DNA of 13,765 nucleotides from Candidatus Uhrbacteria bacterium (GCA_003511125.1 DOJV01000051.1:1-13765), one strand, 5' to 3'. Shown: positions 5,592 to 13,209, numbered from the stretch's first letter. Notes: generated by a model from the letters alone, not told the origin. A program made the numbers and translations.

Positions 5592-8019
5592 GATGAATCC
5601 ATTTAATAATTTCGATGATTAATATTACCACAGCCACAATAATCAACAACAACCCCCAATGCCAAAGTTGCAAAGCTTTGAGTTCCAAAATTTCTCGAGT
5701 GAATGGCAAATAAACAACTATCACCTGAAGTAACATATTGACACCCATGGTAAACAAAAGCCAAGGGTTGCCCCAAAAGTTTTCATAATTCCAAAACGGT
5801 TTACGAAAACTTCTGACCGGGATCACAAACAAGATCGAGGAGAAGACCACCATCATAAAAGCCATAGTTCGTCCTAATCTCAAATCTCCTAAATGCAAAC
5901 CGAAATACCAAAACATTGAAAGAGCGGCCGTGGCCGCTGATAACGAAATAACCGCGATCAGAAAAAAATGAAAACGGCTAAGCAATGGTTCGTTAAGACG
6001 TTTCGGACCCTCACTCATCACTTCACGCTCTTTTGGTTCTAGCCCGAGCAAAATATCTTGCGGGCCGTCGCAAATCAAATTAACCCAAAGAATTTGCAAA
6101 ACCGAAAGTGGCAACGGCCAACCAAAAATCAAAGAACCTAAGATAATAGAAATCTGCACAAATGATCCGGAGATAATGTAGAAAACTGTTTTACGAATAT
6201 TTTCAAAAACCACCCTCCCCTCCTCCACGGCCGCGATAATTGTCTTGAAATTACTGTCGAGCAAGGTCATGTCCGCGGTTTCTTTGGCTACCTCGGAGGC
6301 CTCACCAACAACAATACCAATGTCGGCTTTTTTAAGAGCTGGCGCGTCGTTCACACCATCACCGGTCATGGCCACAACCTCACCAAGTTCTTGCAGAGCC
6401 AAAACGATACGTAATTTTTGTTGCGGAGTGACGCGAGTAAACAAGACGATATCTTTAACACGACTCTTTAACTGTTCGTCGGAAAATTTTTCCAATTCAT
6501 GACCTTCAACCAATTCGCCAGGACCAATTTTAAAACCAAGAAAATGCATGATTTTTTCGGCAGTAAATCGATAATCACCGGTGATAACTTTAATTTTAAT
6601 ACCCGCCTTTTGAGCCACTGCCAAAGTTTCCTTTGCCTCTTTGCGCGGTGGATCCCACAAGCCTACCAAACCCAACCATTCTAATTCCGGCAAAGAATCC
6701 AGACTTAATTTTTTGATTCCGGCTTTGTCGATTGATTTATTGGCCAAAGCTAAAATTCGCAAACCATCCTTACCCCAAGTTTCCACCTTGTCCAAAATCT
6801 TTTTCTTTTCACTTTCCGACAAACCGCACATGGCCGCAACAATTTCCGGCGCACCTTTAACATACAAAAAACAATCTTCACTGGCCGGCAAACAATTTAC
6901 CGTGGCCATGAATTTATGTTTACTACTAAAAGGAATCTCAAAAAATCTGGATTGATTATCAAAAACCTCTTGTGGCGAATAATCTTTTTGATCAGAAAGA
7001 AAATCCCAAAGAGCGATTTCTGTGGAATTGGAAAGGTTATTGCAAAGACAAAGAGTGTTCAAGGCCTTATCTTTATCAACAAAATCAGATTTGGTCACTT
7101 GCATTTTCCCCTCAGTCAAAGTCCCGGTTTTATCGATACAAATTGTCGAGACCGAGCCCAAAGTTTCCACGGCCAAAAGTTTTCGAATCAAAGCTTTACG
7201 CTTCAAAGACTTTTGCATGGCCAAAACCAAAATAAGCGTGACTGCGATCGTTAAAGCCTCGGGCAGAATTGCCACCATCAAGACCACGGCAATTTCAAAA
7301 ATCTCCCACAAACTATAACCCGAAAAATATCCGATAAAAAAAGTTAAAACACAAAGACCACTGGCAATTATGATTATTGTCCGCACCAACTTTTTTAGAC
7401 GAAGCTGAAGAACGGTTGGTGGCTGAACAGTTTCTTTGATCATCGAAGCGATTTCTCCGATTTTGGTGGTCAGACCGGTTTTGGCAACTCGCATAGTGGC
7501 CGTACCCCAAGCCACAATCGTACCCATAAAAACTTCGTCCTGAGCCTTCTTTTCGACCGACTCGCTTTCGCCGGTCAAAATCGCTTCATCGGCAAAAAAC
7601 GAAGCTGCCTCTAAAACAACCCCGTCGGCCGGCACTCGCTCACCAACTCCCAACAACACAATATCGCCAGGCACCAAATCAACCGCTTCAATTTCCTGAC
7701 GCTCACCATCGCGAACCACTCGCGCCCGAGGCTTAACCATGCGCTTTAAGGCGGTTAGTGTTTTTTGAGTTTTAAATTCTTGAGTAAACCCAAAAAGCGA
7801 ATTCATAATCACCACAACAAAAACAAAAACCGCGTCACCATATTCACTTACAACAATTGAAAGCACACCAATAACCAACAAAACGTAAATCAAAGGATTT
7901 TTTAATTGAGCCAAAAAAATCATCAAACCAGAGGCAACTTTTTCTTCAGGCAAGGCATTGGGGCCGAATTGGGTTTGAAGTTTTTTGATTTCAATGGTGG
8001 TGAGGCCGGGGTATTTCAT
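5569..8019 (-). CDS. Cation-transporting P-type ATPase, calcium type (P2)
   Basis: An 816-residue membrane pump that moves a cation, most likely Ca2+, across the cytoplasmic membrane using ATP. Order seen: N-terminal cation-ATPase domain (residues 5-30), M1-M2 (about 32-80), actuator domain with TGES (149-152), M3-M4 with PEAL (Glu254, matching the M4 calcium ligand), phosphorylation motif DKTGT (Asp296), nucleotide-binding KGAPE (388-392), hinge TGDGVNDAP (552-560), then six C-terminal helices. M6 keeps Asn647 and Asp651, matching calcium ligands of the SERCA/PMCA/SPCA group. In M5 the SERCA Glu771 position appears to be Gln622, suggesting a single-site pump of the PMCA or SPCA type; Mn2+ is an alternative. 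It is the first gene of the leftward run. An extended -10 and repeats lie upstream. No Shine-Dalgarno sequence precedes ATG 8019. Confidence 0.93.
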   Translation of the reverse strand: MKYPGLTTIEIKKLQTQFGPNALPEEKVASGLMIFLAQLKNPLIYVLLVIGVLSIVVSEYGDAVFVFVVVIMNSLFGFTQEFKTQKTLTALKRMVKPRARVVRDGERQEIEAVDLVPGDIVLLGVGERVPADGVVLEAASFFADEAILTGESESVEKKAQDEVFMGTIVAWGTATMRVAKTGLTTKIGEIASMIKETVQPPTVLQLRLKKLVRTIIIIASGLCVLTFFIGYFSGYSLWEIFEIAVVLMVAILPEALTIAVTLILVLAMQKSLKRKALIRKLLAVETLGSVSTICIDKTGTLTEGKMQVTKSDFVDKDKALNTLCLCNNLSNSTEIALWDFLSDQKDYSPQEVFDNQSRFFEIPFSSKHKFMATVNCLPASEDCFLYVKGAPEIVAAMCGLSESEKKKILDKVETWGKDGLRILALANKSIDKAGIKKLSLDSLPELEWLGLVGLWDPPRKEAKETLAVAQKAGIKIKVITGDYRFTAEKIMHFLGFKIGPGELVEGHELEKFSDEQLKSRVKDIVLFTRVTPQQKLRIVLALQELGEVVAMTGDGVNDAPALKKADIGIVVGEASEVAKETADMTLLDSNFKTIIAAVEEGRVVFENIRKTVFYIISGSFVQISIILGSLIFGWPLPLSVLQILWVNLICDGPQDILLGLEPKEREVMSEGPKRLNEPLLSRFHFFLIAVISLSAATAALSMFWYFGLHLGDLRLGRTMAFMMVVFSSILFVIPVRSFRKPFWNYENFWGNPWLLFTMGVNMLLQVIVVYLPFTREILELKALQLWHWGLLLIIVAVVILIIEIIKWIHHATNSRC

Positions 8020-8110
8020 AGGGGTGGTTAAGATAGATAAAGAAGGATAAAGGGGGATTTTGTTGGAGATGGGCTAACCCCTAGCTGAATCTAAATATTT
8101 GTTTGCTAAA

Positions 8111-8119
8111 ATAATACCA
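8111..8119 (-). promoter_or_regulatory. Possible extended -10 promoter for the P-type ATPase operon
   Basis: On the minus strand the string TGGTATTAT gives an extended -10 (TG, one base, TATTAT; -10 at 8111-8116). The -35 position near 8134-8139 (TAGTCG) is poor, as is common with extended -10 sites. It would leave a leader of about 85 bases before ATG 8019. Confidence 0.35.
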
Positions 8120-8138
8120 CGAACGGCTGTATTCGACT

Positions 8139-8164
8139 AAACTTATTACTGAAACTTATTACTG
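8139..8164. repeat. 13-bp perfect tandem repeat
   Basis: AAACTTATTACTG occurs at 8139-8151 and again immediately at 8152-8164. It lies just upstream of the predicted -35 position of the P-type ATPase promoter, where an activator could bind, though slippage could also have made it. Confidence 0.7.
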
Positions 8165-8191
8165 AAAAAAACTTGGGAAAAACAAAAAAAC

Positions 8192-8224
8192 ATCAAAATA
8201 ACCGGTGATCACTGGAATTTTGAT
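8192..8224. repeat. Inverted repeat with GATC centre, copy 1
   Basis: ATCAAAAT (8192-8199) and ATTTTGAT (8217-8224) are separated by 17 bases. An inner palindrome CCGGTGATCACTGG (8202-8215) nearly fills the spacer. The outer arms and the 17-base spacing are the same as in the inverted repeat at 8257-8293. Operator pair or remnant of a repeat element; the function is unknown. Confidence 0.65.
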
Positions 8225-8256
8225 ATTTTGCGAAAATTCTTAGGAAAATTGAAAAA

Positions 8257-8293
8257 ATATCAAAATAAATGCGATCGTTAGTCATTTTGATAT
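8257..8293. repeat. Inverted repeat with GATC centre, copy 2
   Basis: ATATCAAAAT (8257-8266) and ATTTTGATAT (8284-8293) form a perfect 10-bp inverted repeat with a 17-base spacer centred on CGATCG. Together with copy 1 it makes an array 67 bases apart in the 374-base gap between the P-type ATPase and MFS genes. It is beyond the MFS terminator, so it is not needed to end that transcript. Confidence 0.65.
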
Positions 8294-8343
8294 AATCTCT
8301 CAACCCAGTCAAAAACTTTTTATCTACTCCTCAATCAAAAAAA

Positions 8344-8377
8344 TAAAAAAACAGCCGCGCTCGAGCGAGCGGGGCTG
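8344..8377 (-). terminator. Rho-independent terminator of the MFS gene
   Basis: On the minus strand CAGCC-C-CGCTC pairs with GAGCG-C-GGCTG (8352-8377) with one internal mismatch, followed by a run of eight T (8344-8351). It starts 17 bases after the MFS stop codon. Confidence 0.88.
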
Positions 8378-8393
8378 GATGAGAATGTTCGAA

Positions 8394-9968
8394 TCAGGAA
8401 ATCTTGGCCGCGGCCGCCTTCTTGGACGCATCAAGGTCGCGACGGGCATGGCGGACCTTGTAGGACAGCACGAGTCCGATGAAGGCAGGCAGGATCAAGG
8501 CCGCCGGCCAAGTCCACCAGTTGTGGAAATCTGCCCTGGCAGCTCCTTCTGGCAGTATGACGGCGTAGAGAGCCGCCTGCGTGCCAGAGCCCGCGTAGAC
8601 AAAGCCATCGATGAGGCCGGTGGCGATACCGGCATTCTTGGTTCCACCGATGTCTTGCGAGAAGGTGCCAGAGAGCATGCCGTGGACACCGATGACGAGC
8701 ATGGACATGGCCGCCACCACCCAACCGACTTCTGGAACGCCGAGCATGTAGCAGAGGACGATTCCGCCGACGAGCATGAAGGCGTAGAGCACGGCAGCCA
8801 CCGGCCCGCGTTCTGAGTTGAACAGGTGATCCGAAATGGTTCCGGCCACCACGGCGCCGATGATGCCGGCTACGCACAGCACCATGCCCCAATGTTCATA
8901 CACAAAGCTCTCGGTGATGCCGGTTGACTTCGCGAACAGTTTGAAGTTCTGCATGAACGACTGGCGGATGAAACCGCTGCAGAACTCGATCGCTGCCACG
9001 GTCATGATGACAGGATTGGTCAGCATCAGACGGAAGACCTTGACTGGCGGATCCGACTTCTGACCTTCCTTTCCGCCAGTGGCATCACCAGTATCGAAAT
9101 CCTTGAATCCAGCGAGTCCTGGCCTGTCCTTGGCCACCGCGAAGAGTGCGATCAGGATGATTGTCAAGGCCGCGGCAGGAACAAAGAAAGCCATCTCGAC
9201 GGCATTCTCTGTCTGCTTCAGCACCATGCTGGTCACGTCGTAGGCGAAGTAGATACCGATGGCGATGAGAATCCCGAAGACCGCCCCGAAGACTCCGCGC
9301 TCGCGCACATGGAACCAGGCCGAGTTGACCTTGACGATGGCCACGGCGCCGAACGACTGGAAGTACATGTTGACGGCGTAGAGGAATACCATGAGTCGGA
9401 ACAGTTGGTCGCGTGACAGGGATCCGTCAGCGCAGAGTCCGATCGCCACACCGATTGCCAAGTTGGCCGCGATCGCGCCAATGACACCGATGAGTATCGC
9501 CCGCCGTCCGCCGAACCAATCCGTCAACGGACCGTTCAGGAGGAACGAAAGTCCGTAAACCCACGTTCCGACACTGAAGATGACATGAAAATCTTTGACC
9601 ATGCTTTCGCCACCAAGGGCGATGATGGCCGGATTGAGGTTGTATCGCCCCCAGTACAGGAAGGCGTAGGCCAGTCCGATGGTGAGCCAGTTGATGGCGC
9701 GCCGCATCCGATAGCCATCTACCTTCAGGTAGTCGAGCTGGTTCGGGTTGTCCGGATCTGTCTTGACCCGCGGCAGACTGGTGAAGACCACGGCCGCTGC
9801 CAGAAGAATGCCGACGATCGGCACGAAACCGGCCAGCCATGTCGAGACCTTGTCGCCGCCGCTGTTCATGAGCGACGGAGCCATGATGAGGAAGGCGACG
9901 AGAATGATGATCTCGAGTGGAATCAGCCAACGCGGCCGCCCGCCTTTGTCCTTGGTTTGCGAAGACAC
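8394..9968 (-). CDS. MFS transporter of the organophosphate:phosphate antiporter type
   Basis: A polytopic membrane protein of about 524 residues that resembles the GlpT/UhpT/PgtP group, which exchange sugar phosphates or glycerol 3-phosphate for phosphate. Two extra N-terminal helices (about residues 16-35 and 45-65 from this start) precede the usual twelve. Visible family marks are the first-helix region YAFLYWGRYNL, motif A in GPLTDWFGGRR, the charged FHVRERGVFGAVFG segment of helix 5, a long central hydrophilic loop (GDATGGKEGQKSDPP), and the second motif A-like GTISDHLFNSERG. The start is placed at GTG 9968, five bases after GGAGG (9974-9978); a GTG at 9980 would put that site inside the gene. 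Codon use is clearly more GC-rich than in the neighbouring P-type ATPase gene. It is divergent from the gene at 10191, with its own promoter and terminator. The exact substrate cannot be read. Confidence 0.85.
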   Translation of the reverse strand: MSSQTKDKGGRPRWLIPLEIIILVAFLIMAPSLMNSGGDKVSTWLAGFVPIVGILLAAAVVFTSLPRVKTDPDNPNQLDYLKVDGYRMRRAINWLTIGLAYAFLYWGRYNLNPAIIALGGESMVKDFHVIFSVGTWVYGLSFLLNGPLTDWFGGRRAILIGVIGAIAANLAIGVAIGLCADGSLSRDQLFRLMVFLYAVNMYFQSFGAVAIVKVNSAWFHVRERGVFGAVFGILIAIGIYFAYDVTSMVLKQTENAVEMAFFVPAAALTIILIALFAVAKDRPGLAGFKDFDTGDATGGKEGQKSDPPVKVFRLMLTNPVIMTVAAIEFCSGFIRQSFMQNFKLFAKSTGITESFVYEHWGMVLCVAGIIGAVVAGTISDHLFNSERGPVAAVLYAFMLVGGIVLCYMLGVPEVGWVVAAMSMLVIGVHGMLSGTFSQDIGGTKNAGIATGLIDGFVYAGSGTQAALYAVILPEGAARADFHNWWTWPAALILPAFIGLVLSYKVRHARRDLDASKKAAAAKIS

Positions 9969-9973
9969 TTGAA

Positions 9974-9978
9974 CCTCC
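9974..9978 (-). promoter_or_regulatory. Shine-Dalgarno site that sets the MFS start
   Basis: GGAGG on the minus strand, five bases before GTG 9966-9968. One of the few strong ribosome-binding sites in the window, and the reason for not using the GTG at 9980. Confidence 0.7.
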
Positions 9979-10019
9979 ACCGAAGAGTGGTTTGTCGAAT
10001 TGTCACAAGAACCGCTCCG

Positions 10020-10048
10020 ACCTTATCCAAAAACCTCAAACCTGTCAA
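10020..10048 (-). promoter_or_regulatory. Predicted sigma70-type promoter for the MFS gene
   Basis: On the minus strand a perfect -35 TTGACA (10043-10048) is followed by 17 bases and TAAGGT (10020-10025), a partial -10. The start of transcription would be near 10012, leaving a leader of about 45 bases. Confidence 0.5.
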
Positions 10049-10100
10049 TCACCACCATCCACACATCTCCTTATACTCCCTTACCTACACCAAAAAAACC

Positions 10101-10130
10101 TTGACATCACCTCAACAAAAAAGTTAACCT
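10101..10130 (+). promoter_or_regulatory. Predicted sigma70-type promoter for the putative metallopeptidase gene
   Basis: A perfect -35 TTGACA (10101-10106) followed after 18 bases by TAACCT (10125-10130), a partial -10. It lies about 60 bases before ATG 10191 and faces away from the MFS promoter, so the 210-base gap carries two divergent promoters. Confidence 0.42.
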
Positions 10131-10190
10131 ACCACCGGCAAATCCAGCCAAATTCCCTGTTCCTTCCCTCACCAGCCCAAGGTATCTACA

Positions 10191-11903
10191 ATGCTTCAGC
10201 AATGGCCCAATATTCTTTCTCGCGACTTCGTTCTCCCTGATACCGACCCTGATGTTCCCTGGTTCAAGACCGTACAGATGATCATCGCAGCGATCTCCCA
10301 ACACATCATGGTTTCGCCACACATCTGCGACTTCATCGCCGAACTTCCCAAAGGCCCGGGCACCAGCTGTCCGGACTCTCCGGTCGCAGAACTCCTAAAG
10401 TACCTGGCCACCCTGAACGCCCAGGTCGACAAGTCCAACCCCGAGGTCAACTTGCGACTGGCCCGCGACCTTATCCGGCCAATCTTCGAACTCGAACGAC
10501 TCTGCATGTTGAAAGCCTTCAGAAGCACCAACCCGTCCGAAAACGAACTCAAATTCTTCAAACTGTCGATTCCGTTGTCTTGTACCATAGACCAGCTCTA
10601 CCTGGCCTGGTACGAACACCTGGTCATCCCCCACCTCAAGCTGACCGCCGACTGGAATGAGGAAGACAAAAAGGCTCATGCCGACCACTTGCGCGAAATC
10701 CTTGGCGGCCAGTACGACTACACGTGCTTCCTCTACGATCACGAAACCGGGCAGGTTCTTGACCGTAAAACCTGGGCCGAGGCCTTCCCCGAGATTGTTG
10801 AAAAAATTCGTGATCAACTTGACTTCATGGCCCTGTACTGTGAAGACGACACGACTCCCAACTACTTCCTGGCCTTGGCCGACGCCTTCGGATGCACCGA
10901 AATCAGCCAACTAGAGGCTCGCTGGGCCGCGGTCGACCAGGCCTGGATCAAGATCCCGCCAACCTGCACTATGGTGCCAGTCCACGGCATGGAAAACTAC
11001 GAGCACCCCGTCGGGGTCAGTCCGGAGTTCCGCCTGGCCGTGCGCACCGACATCGGTAGCCAGATCATCGAACATGTCCGCGAGGCCGTTCTGATCCACG
11101 CCAAAGCTTCGAACTTCGACCACGATTTGATCAAGTTGGCCGAACGCAAACTGCGTGAAACCATGGACATCGCTGTCTTCACCGACGCGCTCCGTGGCGG
11201 CACTTGTCTACGCATCCGCATCTCGGGACAAGTCGTACCCAATCGCCAAGACATCCTGGTCAAAGGCGGCAAGAACTTCCTGAACCCCGAAGGTATCGGC
11301 ACGACCGTCGGTCGCAGTCACGACCTCCTCCGCCGCTTCTGCACTCCACAGACAGCTGCGACCCTGATTCCACTTGTGACCTTCGAAGCCGTACTGGCCG
11401 ACGTGGTCAGTCACGAGTGCACCCACCCCACTGGCTGCACTCCCAAGGTCGAGGAAGTCCTCGGCAACCGATCCAGTCTTGAGGAGGGCAAGGCTACCAT
11501 TGGTGGCCTAGCCGCCATCTGCGCTGTGGAGTCCGACCAAGCTCGACGTTCTCTGGCCATCAGCACGGCCCGAGTCTGTCGTTTCTTGCTAAAGGCACGA
11601 CGGGCAGAGGACGATTCCCAAGACTATGTTCGCGAAAACATGATCATGGCCGGTCTGCTCTTCAACTCGGGCGCCATGCGTCTGACCGAAACCGGCCTCG
11701 AAGTCGACCCCAACAACACCGCAAACGTCGACAACTGGATCGACATGATGAACGACTTCTACTACCGCGTCGTCCAGGCCTACCATGCCGACAATCCCAG
11801 AACCGCTGTGGCCGAACTCGAACAAATCTTCTGCAGACCCAACAATCCCAACATCCTGGCTCTCATCGTCTGGCTCGACCGCGAACAGCCGACCGAGGTC
11901 TAA
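10191..11903 (+). CDS. Uncharacterised protein with a gluzincin-type zinc peptidase signature
   Basis: A 570-residue protein not recognised as a named family. It contains HECTH (408-412), an HExxH zinc-binding and catalytic motif, followed after exactly 18 residues by Glu431 within SSLEEGKATIGG (428-439). This HExxH-X18-E spacing, with Glu432 giving X19, matches gluzincin metallopeptidases such as families M1 and M4, and LEEGKAT resembles their NEGxA segment. The N-terminal 400 residues are mostly helical with acidic surfaces and no known motif. There is no signal peptide or membrane helix, so a cytoplasmic enzyme acting on peptides is inferred. The ATG at 10191 has AAGG eight bases upstream. 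The gene is GC-rich, is divergent from the MFS transporter, and ends before two strong hairpins. A non-peptidase use of the motif is possible. Confidence 0.7.
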   Translation: MLQQWPNILSRDFVLPDTDPDVPWFKTVQMIIAAISQHIMVSPHICDFIAELPKGPGTSCPDSPVAELLKYLATLNAQVDKSNPEVNLRLARDLIRPIFELERLCMLKAFRSTNPSENELKFFKLSIPLSCTIDQLYLAWYEHLVIPHLKLTADWNEEDKKAHADHLREILGGQYDYTCFLYDHETGQVLDRKTWAEAFPEIVEKIRDQLDFMALYCEDDTTPNYFLALADAFGCTEISQLEARWAAVDQAWIKIPPTCTMVPVHGMENYEHPVGVSPEFRLAVRTDIGSQIIEHVREAVLIHAKASNFDHDLIKLAERKLRETMDIAVFTDALRGGTCLRIRISGQVVPNRQDILVKGGKNFLNPEGIGTTVGRSHDLLRRFCTPQTAATLIPLVTFEAVLADVVSHECTHPTGCTPKVEEVLGNRSSLEEGKATIGGLAAICAVESDQARRSLAISTARVCRFLLKARRAEDDSQDYVRENMIMAGLLFNSGAMRLTETGLEVDPNNTANVDNWIDMMNDFYYRVVQAYHADNPRTAVAELEQIFCRPNNPNILALIVWLDREQPTEV

Positions 11904-11931
11904 CCTACGGTCGAACAACGCGTACGAAAAA

Positions 11932-11950
11932 GGGCGGCCAATGGCCGCCC
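11932..11950. repeat. Perfect GC-rich hairpin
   Basis: GGGCGGCC (11932-11939) and GGCCGCCC (11943-11950) form an 8-bp stem with loop AAT, preceded by five A, so it could end a minus-strand transcript. It resembles a GGGCGGCC...GGCCGCCCCTACG type of intergenic repeat seen in many bacteria (from memory). Confidence 0.65.
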
Positions 11951-11958
11951 CTACGTCC

Positions 11959-12001
11959 CCGCCCCGTGCTTTGCACGCGGGGCGGTATTTTTTTATTTTT
12001 T
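11959..12001 (+). terminator. Rho-independent terminator of the putative metallopeptidase gene
   Basis: CCGCCCC-GTGC (11959-11969) pairs with GCAC-GGGGCGG (11973-11985), with loop TTT and a two-base bulge, followed by a T-rich tract to 12001. It starts 56 bases after the stop codon. Confidence 0.88.
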
Positions 12002-12002
12002 A

Positions 12003-12044
12003 ACTTCGTGGAATAGGTGCCGATCGACACCTATTCCACGAAGT
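12003..12044. repeat. 42-bp GATC-centred palindrome sharing its core with 2213-2250
   Basis: Arms of 21 bases with a single mismatch (12020 against 12027). The core GGTGCCGATCGACACC is almost the same as in the palindrome at 2213-2250, while the outer arms (ACTTCGTGG and complement) are different but still pair. It lies between the converging ends of the genes at 11903 and 12202, as the other copy does between converging genes, so it may be a bidirectional terminator or a mobile palindrome. Confidence 0.75.
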
Positions 12045-12141
12045 ATCAACCACAACACTGAAAGGCCTTAAGACGTTGAAGGATCAAATGGAACAAAAAA
12101 ACTCCAACATCTAAATACCTCAACGCCTTAACGCCCCCTTG

Positions 12142-12172
12142 TCCGCCATAGCTCGCCACGAGCGACGGCGGA
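12142..12172. repeat. Two-helix hairpin repeat
   Basis: TCCGCC (12142-12147) pairs with GGCGGA (12167-12172), enclosing a second stem CTCG (12152-12155) and CGAG (12159-12162). Hairpins of this TCCGCC...GGCGGA form are common between genes in Patescibacteria as far as I recall. No T tract follows on either strand, so it is not an obvious terminator. The rest of 12045-12201 shows nothing else. Confidence 0.5.
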
Positions 12173-12201
12173 AAAATCGCGCCCCCTCCGTCCACACACC
12201 A

Positions 12202-12840
12202 CTACACCTCCACCATCTCCCCCAAAAACTTCGGTTCACTCCCCACCAAAACTTCCAACACCGCCTTCACTCGCGCAAACATTTCTCGAAACTTAAAATA
12301 TTCTATCTTCACGTAACTCTGACGATCAGAAGACACACCAAAAACTTCGAGCCCGTTATTCTCGGCAATATAAATCGCTCGCGGCAAATGATAACTTTGC
12401 GAAACCACCAAGGCTTTGTCGAGGCCAAAAACTTTTTTGGCCCGAACCATAGAATCAAGGGTGTCAAAACCGGCATGATCAAGAACAATATCTTCCTCGG
12501 GGATTTCTAATTTCAAAAGATAATCACGCATGGCCTCGACTTCGTCATAATCAACCTTGCCATGATCGCCAGAAAGCAAAAACTTTTGCGCCTTCCTTGC
12601 TCGATACAAAGCAATCGCCGTCAACAAACGATCGGCCAACATATCCGATGGCTGGCCGGAACGAAGAACACTGGCTCCAAGAACAATAACCACCCGTTCA
12701 CTCGGCGCCGACTCGACGGTAAAAATTTTATCTTGGGCTGAATTCAAAACCACAACCTGCGAAACCGAAAACAAAACTATCGCTGCCGCTGAAACGAAAA
12801 GAAAAAAAATTAAAAAAATTTTTATTAATTTACCAAACAT
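12202..12840 (-). CDS. SanA/YdcF-like membrane protein (DUF218)
   Basis: A 212-residue protein of the SanA/YdcF family, linked in other bacteria to cell envelope integrity and vancomycin exclusion; the reaction is not established. A single N-terminal membrane segment (about residues 5-30) would anchor it with the domain outside the cytoplasm. The DUF218 fold shows VIVLGASV (51-58), the family strand LLSGDHG (88-94) with acidic DYDEVEAM after it, the DHAGFDTLDS segment (121-130), and SQSYHLPRA (147-155), which holds conserved His151. Length is normal. ATG 12840 follows an A-rich leader without a Shine-Dalgarno sequence, as in the AT-rich operon genes. It stands alone, and the divergent side (12841-13266) carries no clear gene. 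Confidence 0.9.
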   Translation of the reverse strand: MFGKLIKIFLIFFLFVSAAAIVLFSVSQVVVLNSAQDKIFTVESAPSERVVIVLGASVLRSGQPSDMLADRLLTAIALYRARKAQKFLLSGDHGKVDYDEVEAMRDYLLKLEIPEEDIVLDHAGFDTLDSMVRAKKVFGLDKALVVSQSYHLPRAIYIAENNGLEVFGVSSDRQSYVKIEYFKFREMFARVKAVLEVLVGSEPKFLGEMVEV

Positions 12841-12931
12841 TTTTTATTTCATTGAAAATCGCTGAAAATCAAACTTGTTTTCACGGACAAAAGTTATTCA
12901 GAACGACAATCTTCCGCTTCTATCATTTACA

Positions 12932-12940
12932 TGTTACCAT
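12932..12940 (+). promoter_or_regulatory. Possible extended -10 promoter
   Basis: TGTTACCAT gives TG, one base and TACCAT (12935-12940) as a partial extended -10 on the plus strand. No clear -35 is seen. It could drive the structured segment that ends at the terminator 13180-13205. Confidence 0.25.
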
Positions 12941-12946
12941 AAAAAC

Positions 12947-13205
12947 ATCCGAACGCGATACTGTTTTGGGCTAATTTGGTTCATGGGTTTAGAACCGATT
13001 CGACCTTGGTTGAATCGCGAGAACCCCGCGCTACCTCGTCTGACGAGGAATCTGTTCAAGCTTGTTCACTTGGCTGCAAGGCTGTCTGCACAATTCTTGA
13101 TCCGGCTTTTCAAAACTTTTGTTTCGAAGAGCACCGAATAATTTATGAGCCAAATCAGGTCGCGTTCGGAGACCAGAAACCAACACTGAAAAGTGCTGGT
13201 TTTTT
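12947..13205 (+). other. Gene-free stretch, possible structured transcript
   Basis: About 260 bases without a believable gene, although frames stay open on the plus strand. Local hairpins are dense: GGTT/AACC near 12984, CGATTC/GAATCG near 12995-13016, and CCTCGT/ACGAGG near 13035-13050. A Rho-independent terminator closes the plus strand at 13180-13205, which implies that something is transcribed towards it. A decayed tRNA was considered, because one minus-strand arm resembles a T arm, but no cloverleaf can be built. An unknown small RNA or a degraded gene are both possible. Confidence 0.3.
13180..13205 (+). terminator. Rho-independent terminator, plus strand
   Basis: CCA-CACT (13180-13187, one mismatch) pairs with AGTG-TGG (13192-13199) around a GAAA tetraloop, followed by six T. 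No upstream plus-strand gene is identified. Confidence 0.75.
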
Positions 13206-13209
13206 GCGC

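Noticed and set aside
8284..8296. Perfect TATAAT (8291-8296) as a plus-strand promoter
   Set aside because: No -35 match is present at normal spacing and no plus-strand gene follows, since the MFS gene and its terminator face the other way. The match comes from the arm of the inverted repeat.
9585..10127. Long plus-strand frame antisense to the MFS gene
   Set aside because: It mirrors a GC-rich membrane protein gene, where long antisense frames are expected, and has no recognisable motif.
12975..13055. tRNA gene on the minus strand
   Set aside because: One arm resembles a T arm (TTCTAAA loop), but the stem has a mismatch and no matching acceptor, anticodon or D arms could be built.
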